Shown here in pieces: positions 1 to 7,474 of a stretch of DNA of 9,953 bases (positions are counted from its first letter, which is position 1; every line of letters begins with the position of its first letter). The position numbers were made by a program, and so were the translations under genes. Source of the stretch: JALYXS01 sp051003795 (GTDB lineage Bacteria; Acidobacteriota; Terriglobia; Bryobacterales; Bryobacteraceae). Location of the stretch: positions 1 to 9,953 of the forward strand of contig JBPCKZ010000088.1 in NCBI GenBank assembly GCA_051003795.1, in the 5' to 3' direction. The notes below the pieces were generated by a model. That model was given only the letters and a program-made list of their open reading frames with translations, was not told where the DNA came from and did no database searches.

Positions 1-261
1 TGGTTTTCGACTTCACGATGAAGTCTTTCAGCAGCTTGTTGAACGCCGTTCCGAGGTGGATTTTTCCGTTGGCGTAAGGAGGGCCGTCATGCAGCAAGTA
101 ACTGGGGCGCCCCGCGCTTTTCTTGCGTATCCGGCCATAGAGGTCTTCCTTCTCCCAGCGGGCAAGCAATTTCGGCTCGGTCTGCGGGAGATTGGCCTTC
201 ATGGAGAAGTCCGTGCGAGGCAGATTGATGGTCGCTTCAGATCTAGATTCGCTGGATCCAT
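1..261 (-). CDS. ileS: Isoleucyl-tRNA synthetase, N-terminal part (runs off the left edge; apparent frameshift)
   Basis: Class I aminoacyl-tRNA synthetase that charges tRNA-Ile with isoleucine in the cytoplasm. The minus-strand frame from 202 down to 1 reads MKANLPQTEPKLLARWE, then LLHDGPPYANGKIHLGT and AFNKLLKDFIVKSKT. This is the IleRS N-terminal block with the ATP-binding HIGH-type motif as HLGT; Thr at the fourth position is, to my recollection, seen in other bacterial IleRS. Family similarity continues upstream of the ATG at 202 as ATINLPRTDFS, but this frame has no ATG, GTG or TTG before a stop. An ATG at 261 opens MDPANLDLK in another frame. The two halves join if one base is restored at about 233-238. 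The real start is therefore probably 261, with a one-base deletion or sequencing error; the fallback start is 202. Only about 85 of some 900 or more residues lie in the window. Confidence 0.9.
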
Positions 262-282
262 TAATTTGTAAGGTTTGATTCC

Positions 283-288
283 ATTATA
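283..288 (-). promoter_or_regulatory. Candidate -10 box of ileS (TATAAT)
   Basis: The minus strand reads a perfect TATAAT that ends 21 nt upstream of the ATG at 261. This would place transcription start around 276 and give a leader of about 15 nt. No good -35 hexamer is seen at 16-18 nt spacing (the 17-nt position reads CCGCAT), so the call rests on the -10 box and its position. Confidence 0.45.
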
Positions 289-347
289 CTGTCGGCGGGC
301 GAGGGATGCGGGAAGTCGTTTGCCCTTCGATCGGGCGGGTCCCGACC

Positions 348-368
348 ACCGATCCGAGCGCGATCGGT
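348..368. repeat. 7-bp perfect inverted repeat with 7-nt spacer
   Basis: ACCGATC at 348-354 is matched by GATCGGT at 362-368, around a CGAGCGC spacer. It lies between the end of the decayed haloperoxidase gene and the ileS -10 box. No T-tract follows on either strand, so it is not a standard intrinsic terminator. It could be an RNA hairpin at the end of the old gene or a protein-binding palindrome upstream of ileS. Its function is unknown. Confidence 0.4.
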
Positions 369-387
369 ACACGCCGGGCTAATCGAG

Positions 388-940
388 TTAGTCTTCCTGG
401 CAACTGCAGGAGCGCGCTATACCAAAGTTGTTCTTGAACACATACTCACCTACAAGACGGCCCAGACCGGCGCCCGCCTCCCGTTCAAAGCGGAAATGAA
501 TTCCGCCATAAACGCGAGCATCGGCGATGTCGTCCGTGATTTCCTTCAACTTGTTGTACCTCAGGGAAATGCCCCGCACAGCCGGATCGGAGAGGATCAA
601 CAAACGACGGCAGCCGCCGTAGAGTCGCTCCAGCACGTCGCGAGCGGCACCGCTCAACGTCGCGTGAGCGGACGGATCGCGATATTGAGCAGGGCAAAAG
701 CGCGCGCGTTCTCCGACAGCGACTTACCCTCGGCAATGCTCAACTGTGGGGCCACCGAGTGCCACACGGCGACCGGCGAGGCCCGCATAGAATCGCGCCA
801 CGTCAGACCGGTCCTGCGGCCGGATCGGAGAGCAAAGGGCTTCATCGTCGCGAACTGGAGGAAGGCTCCGCCAGGCGGCAGTGCAGCTCGGCGTGGGTTG
901 CCATTCGCCCGGTTTTGACGAGGCCGGCACGTAGAAACGG
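388..940 (-). pseudogene. Decayed vanadium-dependent haloperoxidase / PAP2-type phosphatase gene
   Basis: Similarity to bacterial vanadium haloperoxidase-like proteins runs collinearly down the minus strand but changes frame repeatedly. About 936-889 reads FYVPASSKPGEWQPTP. About 884-822 reads ALPPGGAFLQFATMKPFALR in a second frame. About 822-781 returns to the first frame with RPQDRSDVARFYAG. About 779-676 reads SPVAVWHSVAPQLSIAEG then SLSENARAFALLNIA in the second frame. About 674-388 reads PSAHATLSGAARDVLERLYG and ends ARVYGGIHFRFERE...VGEYVFKNNF in a third frame. The PSAHAT and R-x5-H motifs of the vanadate/phosphate site survive. The segment with the K-x6-RP motif, expected between LLNIA and PSAHAT, is deleted (roughly 60-90 residues), as is a stretch before RPQDRSD and the signal-peptide region. 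At least four frame switches rule out a functional product. Intact relatives are about 400 residues or more; about 180 remain here. Confidence 0.82.
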
Positions 941-1138
941 GGGTGACGCCGAGCCGTCGTTGACTCGCGTGGCGCTCTCCCCCGGTTGCTTTTTTTGAGA
1001 GTGGAACCACGATTTGACGTCCGTTCAACTGACCTCGATCTTGCGCGCATTTTGGATCGCGGGGGTGGCGAATCGGCCCAGTTTTGAGGCGGCGATCGCG
1101 TGGCGTCAACACAGCCGTAGTCGCCTGCCGTGGTCGCC

Positions 1139-1168
1139 TTGCACGTCAACCCCGCTCGGTGGTAGCCT
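1139..1168 (+). promoter_or_regulatory. Weak candidate promoter of the TonB-dependent receptor gene
   Basis: TTGCAC at 1139-1144 and TAGCCT at 1163-1168 are separated by 18 nt, about 38 nt before the start codon at 1206. The -10 match is poor (3 of 6). The rest of the gap from about 941 to 1205 shows no gene on either strand that I can support. Confidence 0.2.
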
Positions 1169-1193
1169 GTCTCCATTCAGGTCTCCCCTGCTT

Positions 1194-1198
1194 GGAGG
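1194..1198 (+). promoter_or_regulatory. Shine-Dalgarno of the receptor gene (fixes the start at 1206)
   Basis: GGAGG lies 7 nt before ATG 1206, the best ribosome-binding site in the window. The open frame extends upstream to an ATG at 1014, but that would place 64 low-complexity residues before an obvious signal peptide. The start at 1206 is therefore preferred. A 4-bp CTCC/GGAG hairpin (1183-1186 with 1194-1197) could partly occlude this site but is too short to claim. Confidence 0.7.
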
Positions 1199-1205
1199 GT
1201 CTCAC

Positions 1206-4200
1206 ATGCGAAGGTTGTCTCTTGCCGTTTTTATTCTCTGCGCAATATCCGGCGCCGCGTCCGCGCAGACCGCGGGAGCCATTACGGGCGAGGTTACGGA
1301 TTCGAGCGGAGCGATTGTCCCGGATGCAGCTGTCACGGTCGTAAGCGACCAGACCAAAGTTTCGCGGGACACCGTAACGAATGCCTCGGGCCTCTACACT
1401 CTTCCCGATTTGACGCCCGGCACGTATTCCGTAAAGGTCATGGTGCAGGGTTTCGACACCGTAGTGAAGACGAACATCGAGATTCAAGTGCAGCAGACCG
1501 CCCGGGTCGACTTCCGCCTTACCTTGGGGCAGGCTGTCCAAACCGTCGAGGTGGCCGCCAACGCGGCGCAATTAAACACCGAAAACGCGACGGTCGGTAC
1601 CGTTATCGAACAGGCGCGAATCGCCGAACTGCCGCTGAATGGGCGTAGCTTCTTTAGTCTGGTCGCATTGAGTCCCAATGTCTCTTACGGATTCGTTCCG
1701 GCCGCGCAGGCCGCCGGCCGGCTCGGGGGATCGCGGGGCTCTCTTACCATCGCGATCTCGGGATCGCGGTCGACTTGGCAGAACTACACGCTCGACGGCA
1801 TCACGAATACCGACATCGATTTCAATACCTATATCCTGCAGCCCTCCGTGGACGCTCTGCTGGAGTTCAAGGTCCAATCGGGCATCTATCCGGCGGAGTT
1901 CGGCCGGGAAGCCGGACAAGTGAACGTATCCACCAAGTCGGGCACCAATTCATACCACGGAACCTTATTCGAATTTCTGCGCAACGATAAGCTCGACGCC
2001 AAGGATTACGATTTCAATTCGGCTAGCCGCAGCGCCACCAACCCCGCTCCCAAGAAGGCGCCGTACCGCCAGAATCAATACGGCTACACGCTGGGCGGAC
2101 CGATTCAAATCCCAAAGCTCTTCAACGGGAAGAACCGGCTGTTCTTTATGTCGAACTACGAAGGGTACAAATCCCGCAGAACCAGTACATCGCTGGGCAC
2201 GACGCTCACGCCGGAGATGCGAAACGGCGACTTCTCCGCCATCCTCCCCCAGTACCCTTTGGCGGACCCGAACTCGCGCCAAGGGACTTATCCGAACATC
2301 ACGCAGACTCTTTTCCCCAACAACCAGATCCCCAAAAGCCGTCTTAGCCCAGGCTCCACCCTTCTCCTGAAGTGGATGCCGCTGCCGAATCAGCCCGCCG
2401 GGCCCGGCCTGCCGTTCAACAACTATCAATTCGGCTTGACGGTTCCGGTCGACAAGGATACGCTGACCGAGCGCGTCGATTTCAACGAGAGCTCCAGATC
2501 GCAGTGGTTTGGCCGCTTCAGTTGGAACGATGAGTCCACCTTCGCGGCCAACCCCTCGCTAGGCCTGAACGACGGGAACACCCTGTATACGCGGGCCAGC
2601 CAGTGGGTGTTGTCCAACGTCCGGACAATCTCCGCCACCAAGGTCAACGAGGTTCGCTTCGGCTACAACTCGTTGTTCAACAACATCACCCAGCAGTTGG
2701 CGGGCAAAGAGAACGTGGATGCCGAGTTGGGTATCCCCGTGAAGGTCACGGATCCAAACTCCTTCGGCACGCCGAACATCCCGCTGGCGCAGAACCTGAC
2801 GAGCTTCGGCAATCCGACCAGCAGCCCCTTTCAGATCAACGATAAGTATTTTCAATTCGTGGATAACTTCTCCTGGGTCGCCGGGAAGCACACGCTGCGC
2901 TTCGGCGGCGAATACCGGTACAACATGTTTCCGCAATTGGGAAATGAATTCCCCCGCGGCCAGTTTCTTTTCGACAATAGATTCACCCAGGTCTACACGC
3001 CCACGAACGCCACCACCGCGCAAGCGTCCGGGGGCTACACGGGAGCGGACTTTATGTTGGGTGATACTTATGACGCGATCATCGCGGTCGCTCTGGCCAA
3101 AGCCGATTTCCGGAATAGCGAATGGGCGGCTTATATCGACGACACCTGGCGAATGAGCCCGAGGCTCACCCTCAGCCTTGGTTTTCGTTGGGAAGTGGCG
3201 CAGCCCTTGCTGGACAAATCCGGCTTCGAGCCCAACGTTCAACTCAACCAACCGCTTCCAAATGTCGCGAATGTCCAGGACCTGAGCAAACACCCCGTCT
3301 ATGTGCGCACGGGCACGGGAAATTTCTACGACGGCACCGCATTCCGTTACGCGCCGTACTGGGCCGGGGCCGGAGCAGCTTCGGGACCTCCCTTGCAGAC
3401 CGTACGCGACGGGCGGTTGGGCGACCGGTTGATCAACACCAATTACAGGAACTTCGCGCCCCGGCTCGGCATCGCTTACAGCCCTTCGGATAAGTGGTCG
3501 ATCCGCACGGGTTTCGGCATCTTCTACTCGGAGGAGAGTAAGAATTCCATATTCGATCTATCCCGCGGAATGGGCGGCCGGACCACGGCTCTGGTCCAAC
3601 ACAACTACGATGTGCCGACGTTCAGCTACACGAACTTCATCAACACCGCGTCCCTTCCCGTGACCGTGCCGATCAGCCTGACCTGGGGCGCCAATCCGCA
3701 CCTGCCGACCGCCTCGACGATGCAGTACATCGTCAACGTTCAGCGCACGCTGGGACAAGCGACGGCGCTTGAGGCCGGTTATACCGGTTCCCTGAGCCGC
3801 CATCTTGCCTACCTTTCGGATCAGAACCAGGGCATTCTCAGCCCGACCTTATCGTCGCTCCAACGCCTGCCTTATCAGGAGTGGGGAGCGTCGGGAATCC
3901 AGTATTTGAACGCGGACGCCAATGGGAACTACAACGCGTTGGCTTTCAAGTTGACTCAGCGTTTTGGAAGCGACCTGAACACGTTGGTTGCGTATACCTG
4001 GTCCAGGTCGCTGGACGAGACCAGCAACATTCGCGGCACGGTGGGTAGCGACTTCTCGCCCCAGGACGCCCGCTGCCCACTGCGATGCGAATACGGCCCT
4101 TCGGATTACAACATCCCCCATCGTTTTGTCGCGTCCATTCTCTACTCGCTGCCATTCGGGAGAGGCAAGAGATTTCTCGATCATGGAGGCGTGATCAACG

Positions 4201-4679
4201 AGGTGGTGGGCGGCTGGCAGGCAAGCACCATCACCACGTTGCAGAGCGGCGGCACGGTCAACACCTCGTCATGGGATTCCGGGGGCACCAATTTCATTTC
4301 AAACGCCACGCGGCTCAACTGCAGCGCCGGCGTGGACCCGGTTCTGCCCAATCACAACCAGAACGGCTGGTATAATCCCGCGGCATTCTCCAACCCCGTC
4401 TCCGCGACGTTCGGGAATTGCGGGCGGAATAATCTACGCGGACCGTGGATGGGAAACCAGGATTTTTCGGTCTTTAAGTTCTTCCGTATCGCCGAAGCCA
4501 AGAATTTGGAATTTCGAATGGAGATGTTCAACGCACCCAACCACGTGTTGTTGAATGTTGGGGGCCAATTGAGTTGGAACAACGGCTCGAATGCTTCGCC
4601 CTCGGCGACTTTCGGTAGAATTACCGGGACGTCGAGCGCCATGCGCCAAATTCAGTTCGCCCTGAAATTCAATTTCTAA
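1206..4679 (+). CDS. TonB-dependent receptor, Oar-like, with N-terminal carboxypeptidase-regulatory domain
   Basis: Outer-membrane beta-barrel protein of 1157 aa, of the expanded Oar-like family typical of Acidobacteriota. It presumably imports a large substrate such as an oligosaccharide or peptide using TonB energy; the substrate cannot be read from sequence. Residues 1-20 are a signal peptide (MRRLSLAVFILCAISGAASA). Residues ~24-105 form a CarboxypepD_reg-like beta-sandwich (AITGEVTDSSGAIVPDAAVTV ... SGLYTLPDLTPGTYSVKV). The plug follows, with the marks ELPLNGRSFFSLVALSPNV, NYTLDGITNTD, YPAEFGREAGQVNVSTKSGT and YHGTLFEFLRND. The rest is barrel, with repeated aromatic-ended strands such as TLRFGGEYRYN, RLTLSLGFRWE, WSIRTGFGIFYSEE and HRFVASILYSLPFGRGKRF. 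The chain ends in ALKFNF, the terminal Phe expected for BAM assembly. Length is normal for the family and the frame is intact. No SusD-like partner or substrate enzyme is adjacent. No terminator is visible in the 52 nt before nadB. Confidence 0.93.
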   Translation: MRRLSLAVFILCAISGAASAQTAGAITGEVTDSSGAIVPDAAVTVVSDQTKVSRDTVTNASGLYTLPDLTPGTYSVKVMVQGFDTVVKTNIEIQVQQTARVDFRLTLGQAVQTVEVAANAAQLNTENATVGTVIEQARIAELPLNGRSFFSLVALSPNVSYGFVPAAQAAGRLGGSRGSLTIAISGSRSTWQNYTLDGITNTDIDFNTYILQPSVDALLEFKVQSGIYPAEFGREAGQVNVSTKSGTNSYHGTLFEFLRNDKLDAKDYDFNSASRSATNPAPKKAPYRQNQYGYTLGGPIQIPKLFNGKNRLFFMSNYEGYKSRRTSTSLGTTLTPEMRNGDFSAILPQYPLADPNSRQGTYPNITQTLFPNNQIPKSRLSPGSTLLLKWMPLPNQPAGPGLPFNNYQFGLTVPVDKDTLTERVDFNESSRSQWFGRFSWNDESTFAANPSLGLNDGNTLYTRASQWVLSNVRTISATKVNEVRFGYNSLFNNITQQLAGKENVDAELGIPVKVTDPNSFGTPNIPLAQNLTSFGNPTSSPFQINDKYFQFVDNFSWVAGKHTLRFGGEYRYNMFPQLGNEFPRGQFLFDNRFTQVYTPTNATTAQASGGYTGADFMLGDTYDAIIAVALAKADFRNSEWAAYIDDTWRMSPRLTLSLGFRWEVAQPLLDKSGFEPNVQLNQPLPNVANVQDLSKHPVYVRTGTGNFYDGTAFRYAPYWAGAGAASGPPLQTVRDGRLGDRLINTNYRNFAPRLGIAYSPSDKWSIRTGFGIFYSEESKNSIFDLSRGMGGRTTALVQHNYDVPTFSYTNFINTASLPVTVPISLTWGANPHLPTASTMQYIVNVQRTLGQATALEAGYTGSLSRHLAYLSDQNQGILSPTLSSLQRLPYQEWGASGIQYLNADANGNYNALAFKLTQRFGSDLNTLVAYTWSRSLDETSNIRGTVGSDFSPQDARCPLRCEYGPSDYNIPHRFVASILYSLPFGRGKRFLDHGGVINEVVGGWQASTITTLQSGGTVNTSSWDSGGTNFISNATRLNCSAGVDPVLPNHNQNGWYNPAAFSNPVSATFGNCGRNNLRGPWMGNQDFSVFKFFRIAEAKNLEFRMEMFNAPNHVLLNVGGQLSWNNGSNASPSATFGRITGTSSAMRQIQFALKFNF

Positions 4680-4711
4680 GTCCGAGCCTATCCGGCGAAC
4701 GGCGGCCGCAC

Positions 4712-4720
4712 TGTTAGAAT
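4712..4720 (+). promoter_or_regulatory. Candidate extended -10 promoter of nadB
   Basis: TGTTAGAAT fits the extended -10 pattern TGn-TAnAAT (5 of 6 for the hexamer) and ends 11 nt before ATG 4732. The expected transcription start near 4727 would leave a leader of only about 5 nt. There is no clear -35 box and no good Shine-Dalgarno (GTAAAG at best), which fits an extended -10 and near-leaderless translation. This is inferred from the sequence only. Confidence 0.4.
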
Positions 4721-4731
4721 CGCAGTAAAGA

Positions 4732-6252
4732 ATGGAGACCGACTTTCTCGTCATCGGCGCGGGCGTGGCCGGGTTGCGCGCGACGATCGAATTGGCGCAA
4801 GCCGGGACCGTGCTCGTGGTGGCGAAAGACACGCTGCGGGAATCGTCTTCGGAATACGCGCAGGGCGGGATCGCGGTCGCCTTGAGCGACGACGATGAGG
4901 TCGAATTGCATGAGCAAGACACGCTCTATGCGGGCGACGGGCTTTGCGAACGGAGTGCCGTTCACGCCCTCGTCGAAGAGGGGCCCGCGGCCATCCAGCA
5001 TTTGATCGAGTGGGGCGCGGAGTTCGACCGCGAGGGGTCGCGGCTTGCCTTCACGCGCGAGGGAGCGCATAGCCGCAACCGCATCCTGCACGCGCATGGG
5101 GATTCCACGGGCCGCGAGATCGCCCGCACGCTCTACAAGAAAGCTTCATCCCTGCCCAATGTGAAATTTCAGAGCTACGCCGCGACTACCGACTTATTGG
5201 TGCAAGACGGCGAAGCGGCGGGCGCGGTCGTTTTCGACGAAGCTAATCGAAGTTCAAGCGTGGTTTATGCCCGCGCGGTGTTGCTCGCCACGGGCGGACT
5301 CGGACGCGTTTTCAAGGAGACCACCAATCCGGATGTCGCGACCGGCGACGGTGTCGCGATGGCGTGGCGCGCGGGAGCGGAGATTGAAAATATCGAGTTC
5401 GTGCAGTTTCATCCGACGGCTCTGCATGTGGAAGGCGCGCCGCGATTTCTGTTATCGGAGGCGTTGCGCGGCGAAGGCGCTTATCTGCTGAATGGCGACG
5501 GGGAAAGATTCATGGAGCGCTATCACCCGATGCGAGAGCTGGCGCCGCGGGATGTGGTGGCGCGCGCGATCGTGTCGGAAATGCGGCGAACGGGTTCGCC
5601 GCACTTATTTCTCGATCTGACGCACCGTCCGGCGGATTTCATTCGCGAACGCTTCCCGCGCATTCACCAAACTTGTCTGCAATACGGCGTGGATATCGCG
5701 ACCATGGCCGCGCCCGTGCACCCCGCCGCGCATTACGCCATGGGCGGCGTTCGAACGGACCTTAACGGGCGCGCAAGCATTCCCAGGCTTTACGCGGCAG
5801 GTGAAGCGGCATGCACCGGCGTGCATGGAGCGAACCGCCTGGCGAGCAACTCGCTTCTGGAAGGAGTGGTGTTCGGCGCCCGCGCCGGGATCGCCATGCG
5901 GGAAAGCGCGCGGCCTGGTCTTAAGAAACCGGCTGCGTTCCCGGAAGCGGTGTTCCCGGAAGTAACGGAAAAAGAAGTGCGGGATTTAGCTTGGGAGAAT
6001 TGCGGCATTGCGAGAGATCGCGAGGGGTTGACCGCGGCTTGCGATCGCCTGCAATCCTACCGGATGCTGCCGAATCCGGGCGCATGCCTCGCCCAGTACG
6101 ATTTGCGCAGCATCCAGTCCGTTGCGTTATTGATTGCCCGATGCGCACTGGCGCGCGAGGAAAGCCGCGGCGCTCATTTCCGCACCGATTTTCCGGACAA
6201 GCGCCCCGAATTCGCCGTTCCTTCAATCGTTTCGCTAGCGCATGAACGGTAA
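4732..6252 (+). CDS. nadB: L-aspartate oxidase (quinolinate synthase B subunit)
   Basis: FAD enzyme of 506 aa that oxidises L-aspartate to iminoaspartate, the first step of de novo NAD synthesis; NadA then condenses the product to quinolinate. The FAD dinucleotide-binding fold is at residues 7-20 (VIGAGVAGLRATIE). SSEYAQGGIAVAL (39-51), TREGAHSRNRILHAHGDSTG (108-127) and GGLGRVFKETTNPDVATGDG (188-207) are family blocks. Residues matching the E. coli active site keep a constant offset of 17: H227 in QFHPTAL (E. coli H244), R273 in APRDVVARAI (R290), H334 in PAAHYAMGGV (H351) and R369 in GANRLASNSLLEG (R386). The C-terminal helical domain is a little shorter than in the 540-aa E. coli protein. 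MGGVR rather than CGG, together with E260/M-type differences, does not suggest succinate dehydrogenase or fumarate reductase. nadA and nadC are not in the window. The downstream exchanger gene overlaps its last 11 nt. Confidence 0.95.
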   Translation: METDFLVIGAGVAGLRATIELAQAGTVLVVAKDTLRESSSEYAQGGIAVALSDDDEVELHEQDTLYAGDGLCERSAVHALVEEGPAAIQHLIEWGAEFDREGSRLAFTREGAHSRNRILHAHGDSTGREIARTLYKKASSLPNVKFQSYAATTDLLVQDGEAAGAVVFDEANRSSSVVYARAVLLATGGLGRVFKETTNPDVATGDGVAMAWRAGAEIENIEFVQFHPTALHVEGAPRFLLSEALRGEGAYLLNGDGERFMERYHPMRELAPRDVVARAIVSEMRRTGSPHLFLDLTHRPADFIRERFPRIHQTCLQYGVDIATMAAPVHPAAHYAMGGVRTDLNGRASIPRLYAAGEAACTGVHGANRLASNSLLEGVVFGARAGIAMRESARPGLKKPAAFPEAVFPEVTEKEVRDLAWENCGIARDREGLTAACDRLQSYRMLPNPGACLAQYDLRSIQSVALLIARCALAREESRGAHFRTDFPDKRPEFAVPSIVSLAHER

Positions 6253-7462
6253 CGCGCGTACCCGGCGGAAGCCGGCGCTGTCTATTTTCGTTCTGCTATT
6301 GGTAACCGCAAGCCCGATCCACCCCGGCTCCGCCACTTCGGTCCTCTGGACCGCGCCGGCATTGCTGCTGGCCTCCATGATGATTGCCTGGGGAGCGGAA
6401 TCCGCTCAATTTTTCATGGCGCAGGGATTCGCCCTCGCGATCCTCGCCCTGTTGCAGACCATGCCCGAGTTCGCGATTGAAGCGGTGCTCGCATGGCACC
6501 AGCAGACGCAATATCTGTTGGCGAATTTGACCGGCGCGCTGCGGCTTTTGATTGGGCTTGGATGGCCCATGATCTATTGCACCGCGGCAATCGCGCACCG
6601 CCGCCGCCACGGTAAGCCGCTGAACCAAATCAGGCTCGCGCCGGATCAATCGGTTCAGATTGTCGGAGTGGCGGTCTGCATCGCCTATGTGTTTACGATC
6701 TGGCTCAAAGCGTCGCTGAATATTCTCGATGCTTGCATCCTCATCGCGATCTATGTGGCCTACCTGATCGTTCTGCGCCGGATACCGGCCGAAGAGGCCG
6801 AGCACATAGAGGATCTCGGAGTCGTTCCTCGCGCGGTCGTCTTGGCCCGCAGACCGGTGCGGGTGCTCTCGATCGGCGCGTTGTTTACGGCCGGAGGCGC
6901 GTTGATCTTTTTTCTCGCGAAGCCGTTCCTGGCAAGCCTTTTCGCGTTATCCTCGCTGCTTGGCGTTTCGGATTTCGTGTTCATCCAATGGATCGCGCCG
7001 TTTGTTTCGGAGTTTCCGGAACAGGTTTCCGCGTTCTATTGGGCGCGCAGCATCGAACGCGCGCCCATGGCCTTGATGAACATGGTTTCGAGCAATATCA
7101 ATCAATGGACGCTGCTGGCGGCAATGTTGCCGATCGTTCTCTCGATCAGCCGCGGGACGTCCTCGGCCATTTACTTCGATTCCCAGCAAAGCCTGGAATT
7201 ATTGATGACGCTTGGGCAATCGCTGGTCGCCGTGTTGATTCTGGTCAACATGGAACTGGCGTGGTGGGAAGCGGTTGGGCTGTTTTTCCTGTGGGTCGTT
7301 CAATTCGGATTCTCGATCTCGCCGGCGGCCGAGGCGGGCGGCGTCCACTGGTACGTCATGATCGGATATCTGGTTTGGGCGGGTATCGAAATCGCGCGGT
7401 TGGCGCTGGGATTCCGGAAACCGTTGGCGTTCCAACAATTCGCCGCCGCCATGCGGGCGTAA
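6242..7462 (+). CDS. Divergent cation/Ca2+ exchanger (CaCA/NCX-like) membrane protein
   Basis: Polytopic inner-membrane protein of 406 aa with about 10-11 hydrophobic segments (near 32-50, 60-85, 92-113, 136-156, 158-178, 205-225, 228-247, 278-302, 318-338, 340-360 and 367-389). It shows the two inverted alpha-repeats of the Na+/Ca2+ exchanger superfamily. The first is at ~66-110 with LQTMPEFAIEAVLAW (E76) and ANLTGALRLLIGLG. The second is at ~246-300 with APFVSEFPEQVSAFYWA (E260) and MNMVSSNINQWTLL. Both P-E acids of the ion site are kept. The usual G-T-S before P-E is QTM and SEF here, and the first repeat has GAL where GSN is usual, so the transported ion is uncertain. A charged cytoplasmic loop (RRIPAEEAEHIEDLG, 179-193) separates the halves. 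The start overlaps the nadB stop (ATGAACGGTAA) and has no Shine-Dalgarno, which suggests translational coupling. A non-exchanger paralogue is possible. Confidence 0.7.
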   Translation: MNGNARTRRKPALSIFVLLLVTASPIHPGSATSVLWTAPALLLASMMIAWGAESAQFFMAQGFALAILALLQTMPEFAIEAVLAWHQQTQYLLANLTGALRLLIGLGWPMIYCTAAIAHRRRHGKPLNQIRLAPDQSVQIVGVAVCIAYVFTIWLKASLNILDACILIAIYVAYLIVLRRIPAEEAEHIEDLGVVPRAVVLARRPVRVLSIGALFTAGGALIFFLAKPFLASLFALSSLLGVSDFVFIQWIAPFVSEFPEQVSAFYWARSIERAPMALMNMVSSNINQWTLLAAMLPIVLSISRGTSSAIYFDSQQSLELLMTLGQSLVAVLILVNMELAWWEAVGLFFLWVVQFGFSISPAAEAGGVHWYVMIGYLVWAGIEIARLALGFRKPLAFQQFAAAMRA

Positions 7463-7474
7463 ATCCAGCGGATT

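Noticed and set aside
329..346. Second small hairpin TCGGG-CGGGT-CCCGA upstream of ileS
   Set aside because: A 5-bp GC stem is expected by chance in DNA of this composition and no T-run follows.
496..998. Plus-strand open frames of 79-140 codons across the left part of the window
   Set aside because: They are antisense shadows of the haloperoxidase pseudogene; their translations are Arg/Ala-rich and match nothing I recognise.
1014..1205. A 64-codon N-terminal extension of the receptor frame starting at ATG 1014
   Set aside because: A clear signal peptide begins at 1206 after GGAGG at 7-nt spacing. The extension has no family resemblance and would bury the signal peptide.
7463..7474. A bidirectional terminator between the convergent exchanger and kinase genes
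   Set aside because: The gap is only 12 nt and no stem-loop with a T-tract is visible in or next to it.
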